From Thamnaconus septentrionalis (Eukaryota > Chordata > Actinopteri > Tetraodontiformes > Monacanthidae): DNA of 64,000 nucleotides. Position numbers and translations under genes: made by a program. Below, one piece after another: positions 12,879 to 47,586 of this stretch (position 1 is the first letter of the stretch; each line of letters starts with the position of its first letter). Below the pieces are notes generated by a model. That model was not told the origin of the DNA. It saw nothing but the letters and a program-made list of their open reading frames with translations, and ran no database searches. The stretch spans positions 10,044,966-10,108,965 of the forward strand of contig CM020514.1 in assembly GCA_009823395.1 (NCBI GenBank), in the 5' to 3' direction.

Positions 12879-14189
12879 TCCACTGTTTTGAAAACAAGCA
12901 GCCCTTTGGAACCTTTTTGTCTCGGCTGATAAGCGCCACGAGTCACGCGTTTTGGGGGGCAGAGTGGGGGAGGGAATCGTCGCTCTGATGAATAAGCGCA
13001 GATGTCAACCTTTTCACTGCCGCTCTCACCTTGCTCGCTCATTAGTCACCAAAACACTCTCCCTATTGTCTCACGCTGAATATTCCTTCAGAGGCGACAA
13101 AGGGCCGACAAACCGCATTCATCTAGCAGATCAGATGAGGTGGATGGGGAGATAAATGGCAGGCCGGTGCTGTCACGCTCTGACCTTGTTGGCCACTGGT
13201 GAAAGGAGCCTCTGGCTGCTGCTGCTGAGGTGGATCCTGCATTATTTTTCATTAATTCCAAAATTTGGAGCCTCCAACGCACACGGCGGCTACACACTGC
13301 AACTTGGCTGCAACTTCCTTCTCTGCGTTCCATTTCTTCCATTGCTGGAGCACAACTTGAAGGGATAATTCACAGAGAATTAAAAAGTCACCCCACTAGT
13401 ACTCACCCATGTGTGTATGGAGGGCCTGGTGACACTTTTTAAGCCTAGAGTTTCTATTTGTGTATTCTGTGTTGCTCATTTTTACTCTCTTGCCTCTTTT
13501 TAGCCACCTGTGATTAATGTACCCTCTTTTTCATCGGAGTGATGATCCTCTCAAGCCCCCCGAATCCCACCCCGAAACGCGTGACGAGTGGTCATATCAA
13601 TAGTTCCGCAGGGCTGATTGTTTTCAAAACAACGGAGCATCAGCGAGGTGTTGAATTTAGGGCTGACATTAGTTCAAAAAGACCCAAAATATGTTTCTGA
13701 TCTCTACTTCTCAGTCTAATCTCCCTCACAGCAACCTTGTATGATTAATTATGCACAAACGCAACATGTCGATAGTCTGTCACAGACACACTTTGTTACA
13801 TCACCAAGGGCTGTTTTCCAACACCTTACGCCTTATCGCAAACCATTTGCGAAAACAAGCACAAGAGGGATGAACTTTTTAACATGAGGAGTTCACTGAC
13901 AAGGATGCAGGATGTTGAATTTTGCATAATATGGGGGTTTTCATGTTTAGTCAGCAGGAAGTAGATGCAGTTTGTGTACCACTCAACATCTTGCTTAGAA
14001 TGTAGTGCAAATGTGACAAACTCTTCATATTTCAGTTTAAGGTGAAGGATTACTAAAAGGTCAGTGTTGTTTTTGTAGTAATACTTGTTCTTCTGAATAT
14101 TTTTCTGCATAACCAAAGAATTTTCAATACACCCCTCCTCTCCAGGAAATGCCCCCCCGCCAGGAGGATCAAGACTCATTCCAGAATCA

Positions 14190-14739
14190 TTTTTCCAAAC
14201 CCACATTTATTTCAAAAAGGCTCATATTTTAGCAGTATTTACATTATCCGCTTATACAGTACACGTCTGATATCTGTACAGTTCCCTAGGATGCCTGGGG
14301 AGAATGTCAAAGTGTGAAGAGGTCAAGACGCCGACGGAGACAAGAAAACTGAACGACACAAAAAAAAAAGAGGCGAGTCAAGGCGACCAATCAGGACACT
14401 GAGCCTGTACCAACGACAAATCAGAAAACAAAAACATTAAATAAAATAAGAGGTTGTGAAACGGCCTTTCTGACCATTAATACCATTGGAGTACCACAGA
14501 TGTACCACTGGACAGCGAACTGCTCAATAACTGTAAACAGAAGGTTTGGTGTCTCCCTCCAGCCGAGCACACAGGAGGTGGACGTTCAGGCGGCGGGACG
14601 CAGCGGGAGGGTGAGGAGGGTTTTCTCCCGAACCCTCAGAGACTCAGGGCTGTTTGTGGAATGTCAAAGTGAAAGGGACGGTGGACAAGGCTGCGCGCAT
14701 GTGCACATACACGTTCTATTTGCGAAAGCTTTGGACGGT
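14190..14739 (-). other. arhgef7: arhgef7 3' UTR of the DETNL isoform
   Basis: Sequence after the TGA on the minus strand, without coding signal, running to a canonical AATAAA (plus-strand TTTATT at 14206-14211). The exact cleavage site is inferred. Confidence 0.6.
14206..14211 (-). terminator. arhgef7: AATAAA polyadenylation signal, arhgef7
   Basis: AATAAA on the minus strand, about 530 bases after the DETNL stop; the first well-placed signal for that isoform. Confidence 0.6.
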
Positions 14740-36877
<22,138 letters not shown>

Positions 36878-37270
36878 GTCCGGTCACGGCAGATCTTGCT
36901 CCACCAAATAAAAAAAATAAAAGAAAAAACAAACGGCCGTGTTTGCGTCCTTGCCGCGGTTACGCTGTCATCAGTGCGTTCACAACGGGAGCGCGATGAT
37001 GAATCCACCCCCCGACCGAAAGACGATGCATCGGATGGAGGAGAGGCGATGCGGGGAAACCCACCACCTCAGCTCGGATGCGGATGACGGCTGGGTGGGG
37101 GTAGGCGGTGTTCGTGGTGGAAGTGGGGGTCCTGTTTTTCCCTCTCCCCTTGGCTGGCGTGTGTCCCCCTTCCCTAACCTGCTGCTGCTGCTGCTGCTGC
37201 TGCTCGCCGTGACGCGCTCAAGCGGCGAACTGCATACATGCGCATCGCAGCCGCCAGCCACTCAATCCGT
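36878..37270 (-). promoter_or_regulatory. arhgef7: CpG-rich 5' region of arhgef7
   Basis: Immediately upstream of the arhgef7 start codon the sequence is GC- and CpG-rich, with a CTG/CAG triplet run at 37180-37204 (CAG on the arhgef7 sense strand). It probably holds the transcription start and 5' UTR. No TATA box was identified. Confidence 0.5.
37180..37204. repeat. CTG/CAG repeat upstream of arhgef7
   Basis: About eight CTG triplets on the plus strand, 300 bases upstream of the arhgef7 ATG; may be transcribed as CAG in its leader. Confidence 0.95.
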
Positions 37271-38142
37271 TGGATGACATCACACGAGAGGGGCAAGCCA
37301 GTCCGAGCAGCTGCTTCTCTGTGGCTATGCACATTCTCCTCAACCCTCCTTCCCCCTTTTTATGTCTGTTGTGAAACATACAAGCTTTCCTTCCTCCTAC
37401 ATTCTTGTCTCATGCTGCTGGAGGCTGTGCAGTTGATGATTTTTGTCTTTCCTTTTTTGAAGAAGGGGTGTGGGGAGGGGGTCCTTCAGCTGCGAAGAAA
37501 CGTCACATTACCCGTTTCAGTACCAGCAGTACCTGCATTCTGGATGAAAATACAAAACACACACATACAAAAGCAATAACCAAATAAAAAATTCTAATAG
37601 TGCCATTTAGAAATTATTCACACAATTAAATCATTTAATGCAAATTAAATTATTCTTAATCAATCTCCGAAAGACCCAGATTTTTCTGTCGTGCTGCTCA
37701 CCAATTCACTGGAACTGATAAATGTATACGTATATGTACACCCCTGCATTTTAAGGTGTTTGTTGTTGTTGTGGCTCTGCCGCACAGCTTGCCGGGTCGG
37801 TGTTACTCAATAACAACAACAGTCTCGCCCTCTCATTGGTTTTTTTGTCCCCAGGCAACTGGGAAATGAAACATTAATAGTGATGCATGTTGTATCAACG
37901 AGGGTTCTGGAGTTCATTTCTCACTCGAGCCACAGGGTGGAGCTCTCCGCTTGGTGTCTGCTCATCCAACGCTCAAGGGCCCTTTGGCAGCTTTTAAATT
38001 AGGTTATACCTGTTTAGTCTCCAAACAGGTCAACAATTATTGCATAATTTAGATCAAACTGTAACCTTTGGCTGAAATACTCAGAGCATCAGAAAGCACT
38101 AAAACAAGTTGTTTAAAATTTGGTAAAATATTATTTCAAGAC

Positions 38143-38512
38143 GGGGCGACACGCAGTGGTTAGCGCTGCCGCCTCACAGCAAGAAGGTCGTGGGTTCGAT
38201 TCCGGGCCCGGGACCTTTCTGTGTGGAGTTTGCATGTTCTCCCTGTGTCTGCGTGGGTTCTCTCCGGGTTCTCCGGCTTCCTCCCACAGTCCAAAAACAT
38301 GCATGTGAGGTCAATTGAACACTCTAAATTGTCCGACGGTGTGCACGTGAGTGTGAATGGTAGTTTGTTTCTATGTGGCCCTGCAATGAACTGGCGACTT
38401 GTCCAGGGTGTCACCCTGCCTTCGCCCTAAGACAGCTGGGATAGGCTCCAGCAGACCCCCGTGGCCCTGAATAGGAATAAGCAGGTATAGAAGATGAATG
38501 AATGAATGATGA
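38143..38512 (+). mobile_element. tRNA-headed SINE, full length, with 13-bp target-site duplication
   Basis: Starts GGGGCGACACGCAGTGG (A-box-like) with a B-box match GGGTTCGATTCC, followed by a body and a GAAT-type tail. Flanked by the perfect direct repeat ATTATTTCAAGAC (38130-38142 and 38513-38525), the mark of target-primed insertion. The same family recurs in this window. The family name is not assigned. Confidence 0.85.
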
Positions 38513-39728
38513 ATTATTTCAAGACTACAAGCACCTCCAAAAGGTTAATAATTGTTTTAAACTGGAAGGTCGAAAACGTGTCTCTTAAGATTTAGAATTT
38601 CATTTCCTACAAAAAAAAAAAAAACAACAACTGCCTGCTGGAATCTGTAATAGAGCATTTTCATAAAAGGAAGCAGCACCAATCCCTCAAGCAGCTCAGT
38701 CCAATCACTTATCAATCTCCAACTTCTTCCAGAAGTGAATGGCAAGTGACTGTATGTGTTGTTAGGAAGGCTCCTGACTCCTGACCCCTGAGGCCAGCAG
38801 CATTGCTTGCAGGGAGTATCAAGGGATGCCGTTGTGCCTTTGAGGTCCTGTCGTCATGGTCTGTAACCATGGGTGCTCTCTGGCTGTGGAGACAGGCCCA
38901 AGGCATTTCTCATCCCTCCATTACCATCTTCATCCATTCATTTCCACTGTCTTCCCCTGTCAATGGAGGATGCCATCATTGAAACATTACAAGCTGCCAC
39001 CTAGTATATGTTTTTTCCCCCTGAAATCTTGTTATTCTATAAACAATCCATATGGGTTGTTTTTTTTGTTTTTGTTTTTTACCTCTGAGAGGCAAAGTCT
39101 TGTATAGTACAAAATAAAGCTATGTTTCTTTCGTCTCAGCTGCCATTTGAAGGCACTTACCCCATGGACTTAAAAAAGGTACCATTCTATCTCTTAAAAG
39201 GAGTTATATCAAGAAAGATGATGTCATCTGTGGTCCTGCAAATCAGTACAGCCTAAATGCTCTAATGCGGACGGCTTTCTCGTTGCTCTCGGCCATCTGG
39301 CCCTGAGGCCTGGGATCTGCGTAGACAGCTCATATTTTACTGTGACAGGGCAAAATCTATATGCAACCACCCCAAGCCAATTCACGAGCCAGAGTGTACT
39401 GAGCATGATAAAGGGTGGCCAAGTGCACAAGGTCAGTGTGGAGACAGGAGACGTGACAGAGAACCAAATTCATGCATACACATTAAAACAAATGTTGCCC
39501 ATATTTTATGTTCACAGAACAAGCTTTTTCAAGCATGTCCTATTAGAAACCAGATTGATTGGTTCAAAACATAAAGCTTAATGAATTTAACCCGTAATTC
39601 CACAAGATTTACTAAATTCACCGGCTAACTAGCAAGATTAGCAGTTTAATGTGAGCATGTTTAGCTTACATCCTAACCCATAGCATAATTTGGCATTCCA
39701 TGTCTTCAAAAAAGCTGTACATTAAATA

Positions 39729-39756
39729 TTCATTCATTCATTCATTCATTCATTCA
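39729..39756. repeat. ATTC tetranucleotide repeat
   Basis: (ATTC)7. Confidence 0.95.
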
Positions 39757-40189
39757 GTTGTGAAGCAGAATGTGGGGTTTACATGACATGACATGTTTAG
39801 TCGTAAACGTTTAGCCAAATGCAATGATTCATTCGGCAAACCTGGTCGATGCTAACTAGGACATTTATTTGATGCATTTTGCCCCAACTGCTGCAATTAC
39901 GAGAAGTGCTAACACCACTATTGCTCTCACTAATACTTATTGTAATATTAAACAATAATATACAAACATCACTAATTTTACACTTGACAAAAGTCTGCAA
40001 ACGCGTTAGCTACACGCTCGGCTATGCCCCATAACGATAAAAATATACACGTGCACAATTTGATCAGAGCATATGGCTAGAGCAGCCTGACATATTCTAT
40101 CCTATTACAATGTCCTTCTTTCTTGTGATTATTTGTGAATGCGCATGTCTGTTTTGACACAACGCTAGAAGGCTGTATGACTACATTTA

Positions 40190-40474
40190 ACGAGAATCGT
40201 TCAAATCGGCGGGTCTACTCCAGAAACTCGCTGGGCTGCTTTGAGTCGTGATCATCCCGCATGTGTCATCGTCGACGTCAGCGGTCCGCCTACATCGCCT
40301 CGCCTCGCCTCGCCTCCCCCGGTGACACTCGCGCTCTCCTCCCGCAGCAAGACGCACGCAAGATTCGTTGTGAGAGGGCAGAGAAAGAGAAGAGCCGGCC
40401 CGGAGGACGCACCGCTTCCAGCGCGCCCACACTGACATGGACACCGGAGCGGAGGACTGATCTACTCCGGAACC
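40190..40474 (+). promoter_or_regulatory. aff3: CpG-rich promoter and leader of aff3
   Basis: CpG-rich stretch with a repeated CGCCT run (40298-40317) and a CRE-like GACGTCA at 40274-40280, ending at the aff3 ATG. A seven-codon upstream ORF (ATG 40437, TGA ending 40460) lies in the leader. Transcription start not determined. Confidence 0.5.
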
Positions 40475-40546
40475 ATGCCTGAGGTCCTCGGGGGCAAAGG
40501 GGAACTTTCCGTCATCTCTCTTCTGGTTCGATGCGGGTGTTCTCAG
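40475..40546 (+). CDS. aff3: aff3 exon 1 (unfamiliar N-terminus)
   Basis: 24 codons, [20 protein letters not shown] then GCSQ, not similar to the known AFF N-terminus. Chosen because the ATG has A at -3 and lies in CpG-rich DNA, and the exon ends phase 0 at GTGAGT, matching exon 2. The coding status is inferred; it could be 5' UTR with a later start. Confidence 0.55.
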
Positions 40547-41279
40547 GTGAGTGGCTGCAAGAAGCTGAGATGCGTAGACTCACATCCAGACTCACTTTTG
40601 GGAGAGTGATGCAACGGTTAGTTTGTGTCAGATGTCTAACAGCTTTTAAGAAACATTGATAAAAGAAGAGTTATTTTCTTGCAGAGTTGTGCCCCCACCC
40701 TCTTTTTTTTTTTGCCTCTATCTCCATCAAGATTCATTTTGAAGATTGAAAGTGTTCTGAAAATTCCCCCTGGGAGGCACTTAACACAAATGGAGTTGCT
40801 GAATAGAGCGAAACAGGAGGAGTTAAACTGTGTTATATGGCAATACTTGAGTGTAACAAGTGTCTATAGTGCAGAGTGTCTGAATGCAGCTTGATGCAGG
40901 TGTTGTGATGTGTTGTGCTTTGTTTGGCCCCTGGAGGTTATGGTCACCCGGGTATTGCACCAGGGCTTGTAGCCTGTGATGCTTGTGGGAATGAAACGCA
41001 TTGCGTTGATGTTAAAGGGGCTGAAAGTGTAAACTGAGGAGGCAGTGCTCACTCGAGCCAAAGCGGCTGCTTGCTGCTTGCCCGGGCACACACACGCACG
41101 CACGCAAACACACACACGCTGGGCTGTCTGTGTTTATGTTTTTCATTTGGTGCTCGCAGCATCATAGCTGCCTTGTGGCTCTCACAATCAGACAGATTCT
41201 CACACACGCCGCTCGCCATCCTGCAGGCAGAGTGCAGCCACTCAGACACTGACCTTAGTGAGTCATGCATGCAAGAGGA

Positions 41280-41322
<43 letters not shown>

Positions 41323-41332
41323 ACACACACAC

Positions 41333-41374
<42 letters not shown>

Positions 41375-42277
41375 AAGCGCACACACATTTTCTCTTGTGC
41401 ATGCTTATACTGCACAGATGGCACAGATGACAAGTGGGACAAGGAGTAAGAAGCAAAGTACCAAACTGACAAGACAATATCTTTTCAGTCTTTGTAAAGG
41501 AAACATCTAAGATAATGTTTCACATTAATTCATTTCACCCCTATTCAGATCTTTTTTTATCATGTAGAAATCTAATTGAGCAGTCTCACATCAGTAACCA
41601 GTAAACAAACAAACAAAAATCAGTCCTGTCCTGTATTATCCTGTGGAAAAGCTGGGTTTTAGCTTCCCGCTTCAGGTGATGCTTTGTTGGATCTTCTATA
41701 GGTTTGGAAGGAGACACCGCGGTTTCACAGGGTAGAAAAAACACTTATTCTGAGGAGCTGTCACTTTGATGGGTGAGGTGTCACTTCCCTTTATGACATC
41801 ACAGAGAGCAAATTTCCAGTTGTTGTTTTTTTAGCACCCCCTTTCTGAAAGGTAGAGTGAGCAGACTACGCAAAGGGTGAACTTTTCTGATTTCTGTAGA
41901 GTTCCATGTGCTACAAACACATTTTGAGCCATGTACAAAATGTTGGCAAAGTCACTTTTGCATTACATGAGGTATGAGTTGGAGCTAATGGAAAGCTAAG
42001 TTGACTATAAACTGAACAGGTATGATAAGTATTATATGAAAAAGTGTTTTCACGCAGCGCCCACAGTCATAGTGAAACTCGCCCATGAAAAGAACAGAGC
42101 CATGCACAGCCTCACAGCTGGGGAAGTGTGAGCGATGTAAGGCGTTTTGTGCTTTATCTTAATGCTTGAGCAACTTCCCACTTTGCATTCATGCTGTGAA
42201 TCAGAATTGTGAGCTCAAACGTGGAAAGGGGAGGGGGGACTGGGGAAGATGAGAACGAGTTGAAGGGGGAGGGTGTA

Positions 42278-42317
<40 letters not shown>

Positions 42318-45300
42318 CGTGTGTGCGTGTGAGACGGGGGATAAAAACAGAAAGTTGCCTGCAACCGTATCAGCATCCATCTGATCATCCACAGCTGTGA
42401 TATCCAAGATATGAGTCATCGGCCGGCTTGAACCTCCGCACAAACTCTCACAATTACTGTGCGGGCGATGGTGACTCTTGAGGTGTACAGTAAAGTGTGC
42501 AGCAGCGTGTTGTGACTGTTGTACCGCAAAAAAAAAAAGGCGGGAGGAAACTGAGAGCGCAGGAGGTGAATCTTCTTTTTAGCCCATGTCATTGTGGTTC
42601 AGTGAGAGAGCCGTGACGAGAGAACGTGGACAAACATGAAGGAGTTTTGTCCTCTGCGTACCTGTGGGTGTTTGAGCAACTCTTGCTTAATGTGTGCAAA
42701 CTGAACTGTAGATAAATCTATGCATTCTCTTTGTGCAGGTTGCAAGAAGCCATCACAGCAGCAGTGCCAAAGATATTCTCCAGGTAAGAGAATCGTTTGT
42801 AATTGCTTCCTGCCTTTCACCACCAAGACTATTGTGTTAACAAATCAATATCAATATATTAGAATTGGAAGACTCAGTCAAGAAAATCCCTTTGTGCTAC
42901 TCTTATTTAAAAAAACAAAAAAAAAAAAAACAGGATTTCAGTATGTATGCTAATCTCTTTAGTGTACAGTAGTGTCACACCTCAGTCTGAGTCTGGTGTT
43001 GTCATGTTGGAGGTCACAGTGTGGAACCTTTCTGATGTCTGAGTCCAGTCACGAAGATGGGTGAGGAGGAGGAGGAGGGAGGTACAGTGGAGGAGGAGAA
43101 GGAAAGTGATGCAGAATGAATGCAGGAGGGGTCGGGTTGGGAGGAAGATAGCAACACATAACTCTCCACCTGAGAGACCTTGTTGTTGTTATAGGAAGAG
43201 AAGGAGGAGGAGGAGGAGGAGGAGGAGGAGGAGGAGGAAGAAGGTGGGGAGGACTGCTGCTGTGTCCTTGGTGACTGGAGGGAGGGAGGGGAGATAATGA
43301 AGTGAAAAGATGAGAGGAAACACTTGGCTCCCCTCAGGGCCTTTACTGTGGAGGGCTGGAGGAAGGGAAGAGGAAGAGGGAAGCCACAGTCACCTGCTGC
43401 CTCGTTCATAAATATGTGGCATCAAAAGATGTGGCTTAGCACTCTTATAGTGCAGCTTCGGAACTAATCTGACCACTTTGTAGGGAAAAGATATACACTG
43501 TTTGCATAGATACAGGTTTTGAACAGATACTGAATAGCCACACTGAATGTTTTGGCTATTTTGTTTCGAAAAACAAAAGATGCAGTATCACCGGATTTGG
43601 TGGAGGGTCACAATGTTTCAAAGGTCTGACTTAACATTGACTTTACCAATGTTATCTAACAACAATAATCCTGTCAGTAGAATTAATACTAGTAGTAATG
43701 AAAAAACATCTCTTACTTGCATTGTTTGCTCCATGTTCCAGAAGATTGTGCGTGCTTAATCTGCAACATTTGAACATCAGCCCTTTGTGATGTAACAAAG
43801 GGCAACAATTCCTCACTGATACACCATGGACACCAGCCAGGTGTTCATTCCGCCCTTTAAGGCCACCTCTTTACAAACACAAAAGGTCACAGAAAACATC
43901 AGTTCTAGCATAAAATTGAGCATTTTTGCAGGATGCTGAAACAGAGGGCTAAATGCAATATTTTTGAGATCTGCAGCAATTTATTGACAATTAATTACGC
44001 AAGACTGCTCAACTGGAGTCCACACTATAGAAAACACACATCCAAAGTCAGTATAGCATGGAACCTTTAAGATACAGCATGAAGCTGAATTGTGAAAATG
44101 TCATGTTGTGGATGGCAGAGTGCCTCCAAGGCTAAGTAGTTGTAAAACAATCACCATCACAATACGTTGAGTAAGACATTTAAAGGAAGCTTCCATCCTC
44201 CTGGATGTGTCTTGGCAAGGGCGCTCAAAAGTGCAAACTACTCTTCAAAAGTGCAAACAGCACTCCAGCCGAGCCATTGACTTTGCTGTCTGTCGCCTCT
44301 CGAGCTGATCTCCAGTTAGGGAACACACACACACACACACCTTTATACACACACACAAACACAAATGATGAACCATCCATGCTCCTCAAACGCAGCTTCT
44401 TCCCCAGAGTTTTTTTCACACTGCTTTCAGGAGCAAAAGCAGCCCACATGTACGCAGCGTGCTGAGGCTTCCGAATAATGAACTCAGACAGGGAACCAGA
44501 TCATGCTAGGACGCTAGGTGAATGATACCAAAAGGCATTTTACCAGCATCCACTGGGGCCTGGCTTTCGGAGTGAGACTGCAGGCAATCTAATCAGCCGA
44601 GATTATAATCAGAGCGAGAGCAAAGACTGGATGCAGAGCTCGCCCGGCATGGCTGGTTCCCTCTCCAGTGTCACGCAGAGCCAACATATAAAAAGAGACT
44701 GGGCCAAATGCTCACAACATTCCAGGTGTATAATCATGTGTAATCAACACAAGATGTGCATGAGTGGTGTGGCAAAGTGTGCCGCTCGGCAGTGAGCGTC
44801 CCGACGCTCATCCCGCTCCTTTCAACAGCGTTAATCTTTCGACATTTGAAAAATACAGAGAGCATATGCACGATTTCTGCGTTTTGGGTGAGAATGTGTG
44901 AAGATCATTTAAAAATTTTTTTTTTTTTTTTAGCACTTTCAGTAACCATAAACGAACAATACCCACACAAAAAATGGTGACTGAAGTACTGAAGAATGTG
45001 ATTTGGAAAACAGCTGCGGACTTTTTCGAACCATGTAATAGTCAAATCCCAGCCCCCACACAAACACCATCCCACCGAGACTTGTGGAAGAGAAGAAGGG
45101 TCACAGGAATTAAAATTAAAAAATAAAGCTCTTCCTTTAAAAAAAAAAAAAAAAAAAAAAAAGCAACTTCCCTATAAAAAACAGGAAATATGATATTGTT
45201 TTAAAAGTCTTGAATGAATTCATTCGTAAACAGAAGAAAAAGGATTTACAATTTACAATTTCCATATTAGTTTTGATCACTGACCCCTGTGGCCCAGACT

Positions 45301-47522
45301 AATACAGTGACACTCCCCCTGGTGGCCAAGAGCAGTACAGTGAATGACACTCGACCCGTCTGAGTCTGGCTGTTTGCGCCACACGTGTGAAAAAAGGGAG
45401 GGAAAAAGTTGCCCCAAACTAATTGAAAAATAAAAGCAGTAGATTTAGGACGGCCAGACTTTCTCGATGTCACCACCATTAATCACAGAAACGTCCCTCG
45501 ATTCACCTTTGACCTCTCACTCCCACTCTTTCTTTCTGTTGCACAGGACATGACTCAGTCCTGGCCGTCCCAGCAAGTCTTAGGGGGTGACCCGGCCCAG
45601 CGGATGCTCTACAACTCGAAGGCATGTCAGTGTGTGGAATGTGTCCCTTTGGCCTCTATATTGGCAAATTACTTTTGAAAGTGCAAAACTGATCAAACAT
45701 ACAGGCCTGTTTGCAAAATGTTACAACAAGTTTGAGACAAAAAGGTCAAAATGCGACATTGTCGGTGACCAAGGAAAATCTTATGAATGCACTAAACAGA
45801 AATTCAAGAACTAATAAATATAATTTGTATGTTTATTTGTATGTATATTGCATTTGTTTAGTCTTCAAAATACAAGTTAAATTCAAGTGGTAGGCGACAA
45901 ACAAAACGCAATACAAAAAAAATGCAACCAAAGAATGTACTGAATTAAAATGTTATTCCTAATCTGTTGCAGAGTTTCTGATTCGATCGCTAATAATTTC
46001 TCACTCTTTCCCAAGGAAGCAAAACCACCAAATACACAGCAGCAAAGGCAGGGTATGTCTCTTTATGCTGTCAAATAAATAGTAAGTGCAATCATAAAAC
46101 TGTTTTCCGGCTGATATATGTCCGACTTCCTGGTTTCTCTCCCCAGGACGGGGGGATGCTCAGCTGCGAATGGCCCGTCACCCTCGCTTGGCACCTCACA
46201 AATCGTAAGTCCGCCCTTTTGGAAACACAATCCACCACAGGGCAGTTAAGCCCAAACTGCAGCTCAGGTACACACTCATTCACCCAAAGACGAGGTGAAT
46301 TTCCCTCCCCGGGGCGAAGACAGAGTGAAACAGGTGTCGAGAACATCAGGATGAGCGCAGCCACGAGGGGAAAGAATCACTGATAGAGGCAGAGCGATGG
46401 GAAGTCAGTTAACGCTGTGTTCTGGGAGGCCAAACACAGGTCGGGTCAGAGGTCGTCCAACATTCTTGAAGGCTGTCAGCGGCAGACTGATGAGCTCCCG
46501 TTTGTTGCCCCTTTACATCCTCATTTTAATGCGAACCTCATGTTGCGCGAAACCTGCACGTTCGTCACGAGCCCTCAGTGTTTGTCCAGCTGAGCGACTG
46601 TTTCATTGCAACTTTCACTTCTTTTGATCGCCCTTGTTAAAATATCTTTAGCCACGCATGCAAAAGCGATGACAGTTACGCTGTTTGAATGTCGCATTCA
46701 CTTACGTGCGTGTTTGTTCTTCTCTGCTTGCAGCATGCTCGCTGATGACCTCAAGTTGAGCAGCGATGACGATGACATTCAGAAGGTCTGCAGTGCATTC
46801 AGCTTTCCCTCTAAAGTTTTTGAAAGTTAAGAAAAGTAAAACACTTTTCTTGTTCTTGTAGACGTTGTTCACTCTCAGGATGTGTTTGATTGATTGTGTT
46901 TGACATGATTTTTTTAGAAGCACAAAAACTGAAGTTGCATTTTAAAGATGAAGGATATTTAGATCGTCAGCTGGTGGCAGTTGAGTGAATTTCATTATTT
47001 TCCAAAAAGAATTATTCATCTGAAACTGCGGCCATAGAACCTTTAATTTGCAACTAACTCACTGAAATGGTTTTGAGATTTTGAAATTAAATTTTGCATT
47101 TAAAAGAAGGCACAAATAGGTGCACATGCAAATAGCTGTTTTCAAAATCAAAGTCTTTAAAGCAGTTTAGCAACACATAGACACTTCTGCCACCTCAATC
47201 TCCAGTGGCAAAGCTGCTTGTGGATCTGTGGAAGTGGTTCTCGCCATCATCACATGATTTAAAAAAAATCTTCCAGTTCCTGCCATGAATCTACATCCAG
47301 GATCTGTGCTTTGGTCTGTGGTTTCAGAAGATTATTAAGGTTGTTTTGCAGAGTAGGAACTTAACAGCGTGCATGAAAATGTGCAGTTAATCTGAAGACA
47401 TGGAGAAGAGAAGTGCATGACTGCAGGTTTTTATTGAGGGATGATAGTTTTCTGGTATGCATGCTCACACATAACACACTATTAATAAAGACAGTCTCGC
47501 TGAGAGCAGCAGGTTGTTAACT

Positions 47523-47586
<64 letters not shown>

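Larger units (their letters stand above)
1..14189. other. gene-free left region
   Basis: No exon with recognisable protein similarity on either strand. Open frames here are microsatellite or low-complexity products. It holds microsatellites, the hAT-like element, copies of the unclassified repeat, a retroposon-like end (CCCTTGGGACTGAATAAAG, 9792-9810) and the three enhancer-like blocks. CpG-rich patches at 4430-4700 and 6540-6720 could be unlinked promoters, but no gene was recognised. Confidence 0.7.
37271..40189. other. arhgef7-aff3 intergenic interval
   Basis: Lies between the two divergent genes. Apart from the SINE (38143-38512) and the ATTC repeat I see no exon or RNA gene. Confidence 0.65.

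Noticed and set aside
38160..38430. tRNA gene at the B-box-like GGGTTCGATTCC
   Set aside because: It lacks a cloverleaf and anticodon arm. The full element has a tail and target duplications, so it is a SINE head.
43014..43409. 131-codon serine-rich minus-strand frame
   Set aside because: Product of the GGA repeat at 43203-43241, inside aff3 intron 2.
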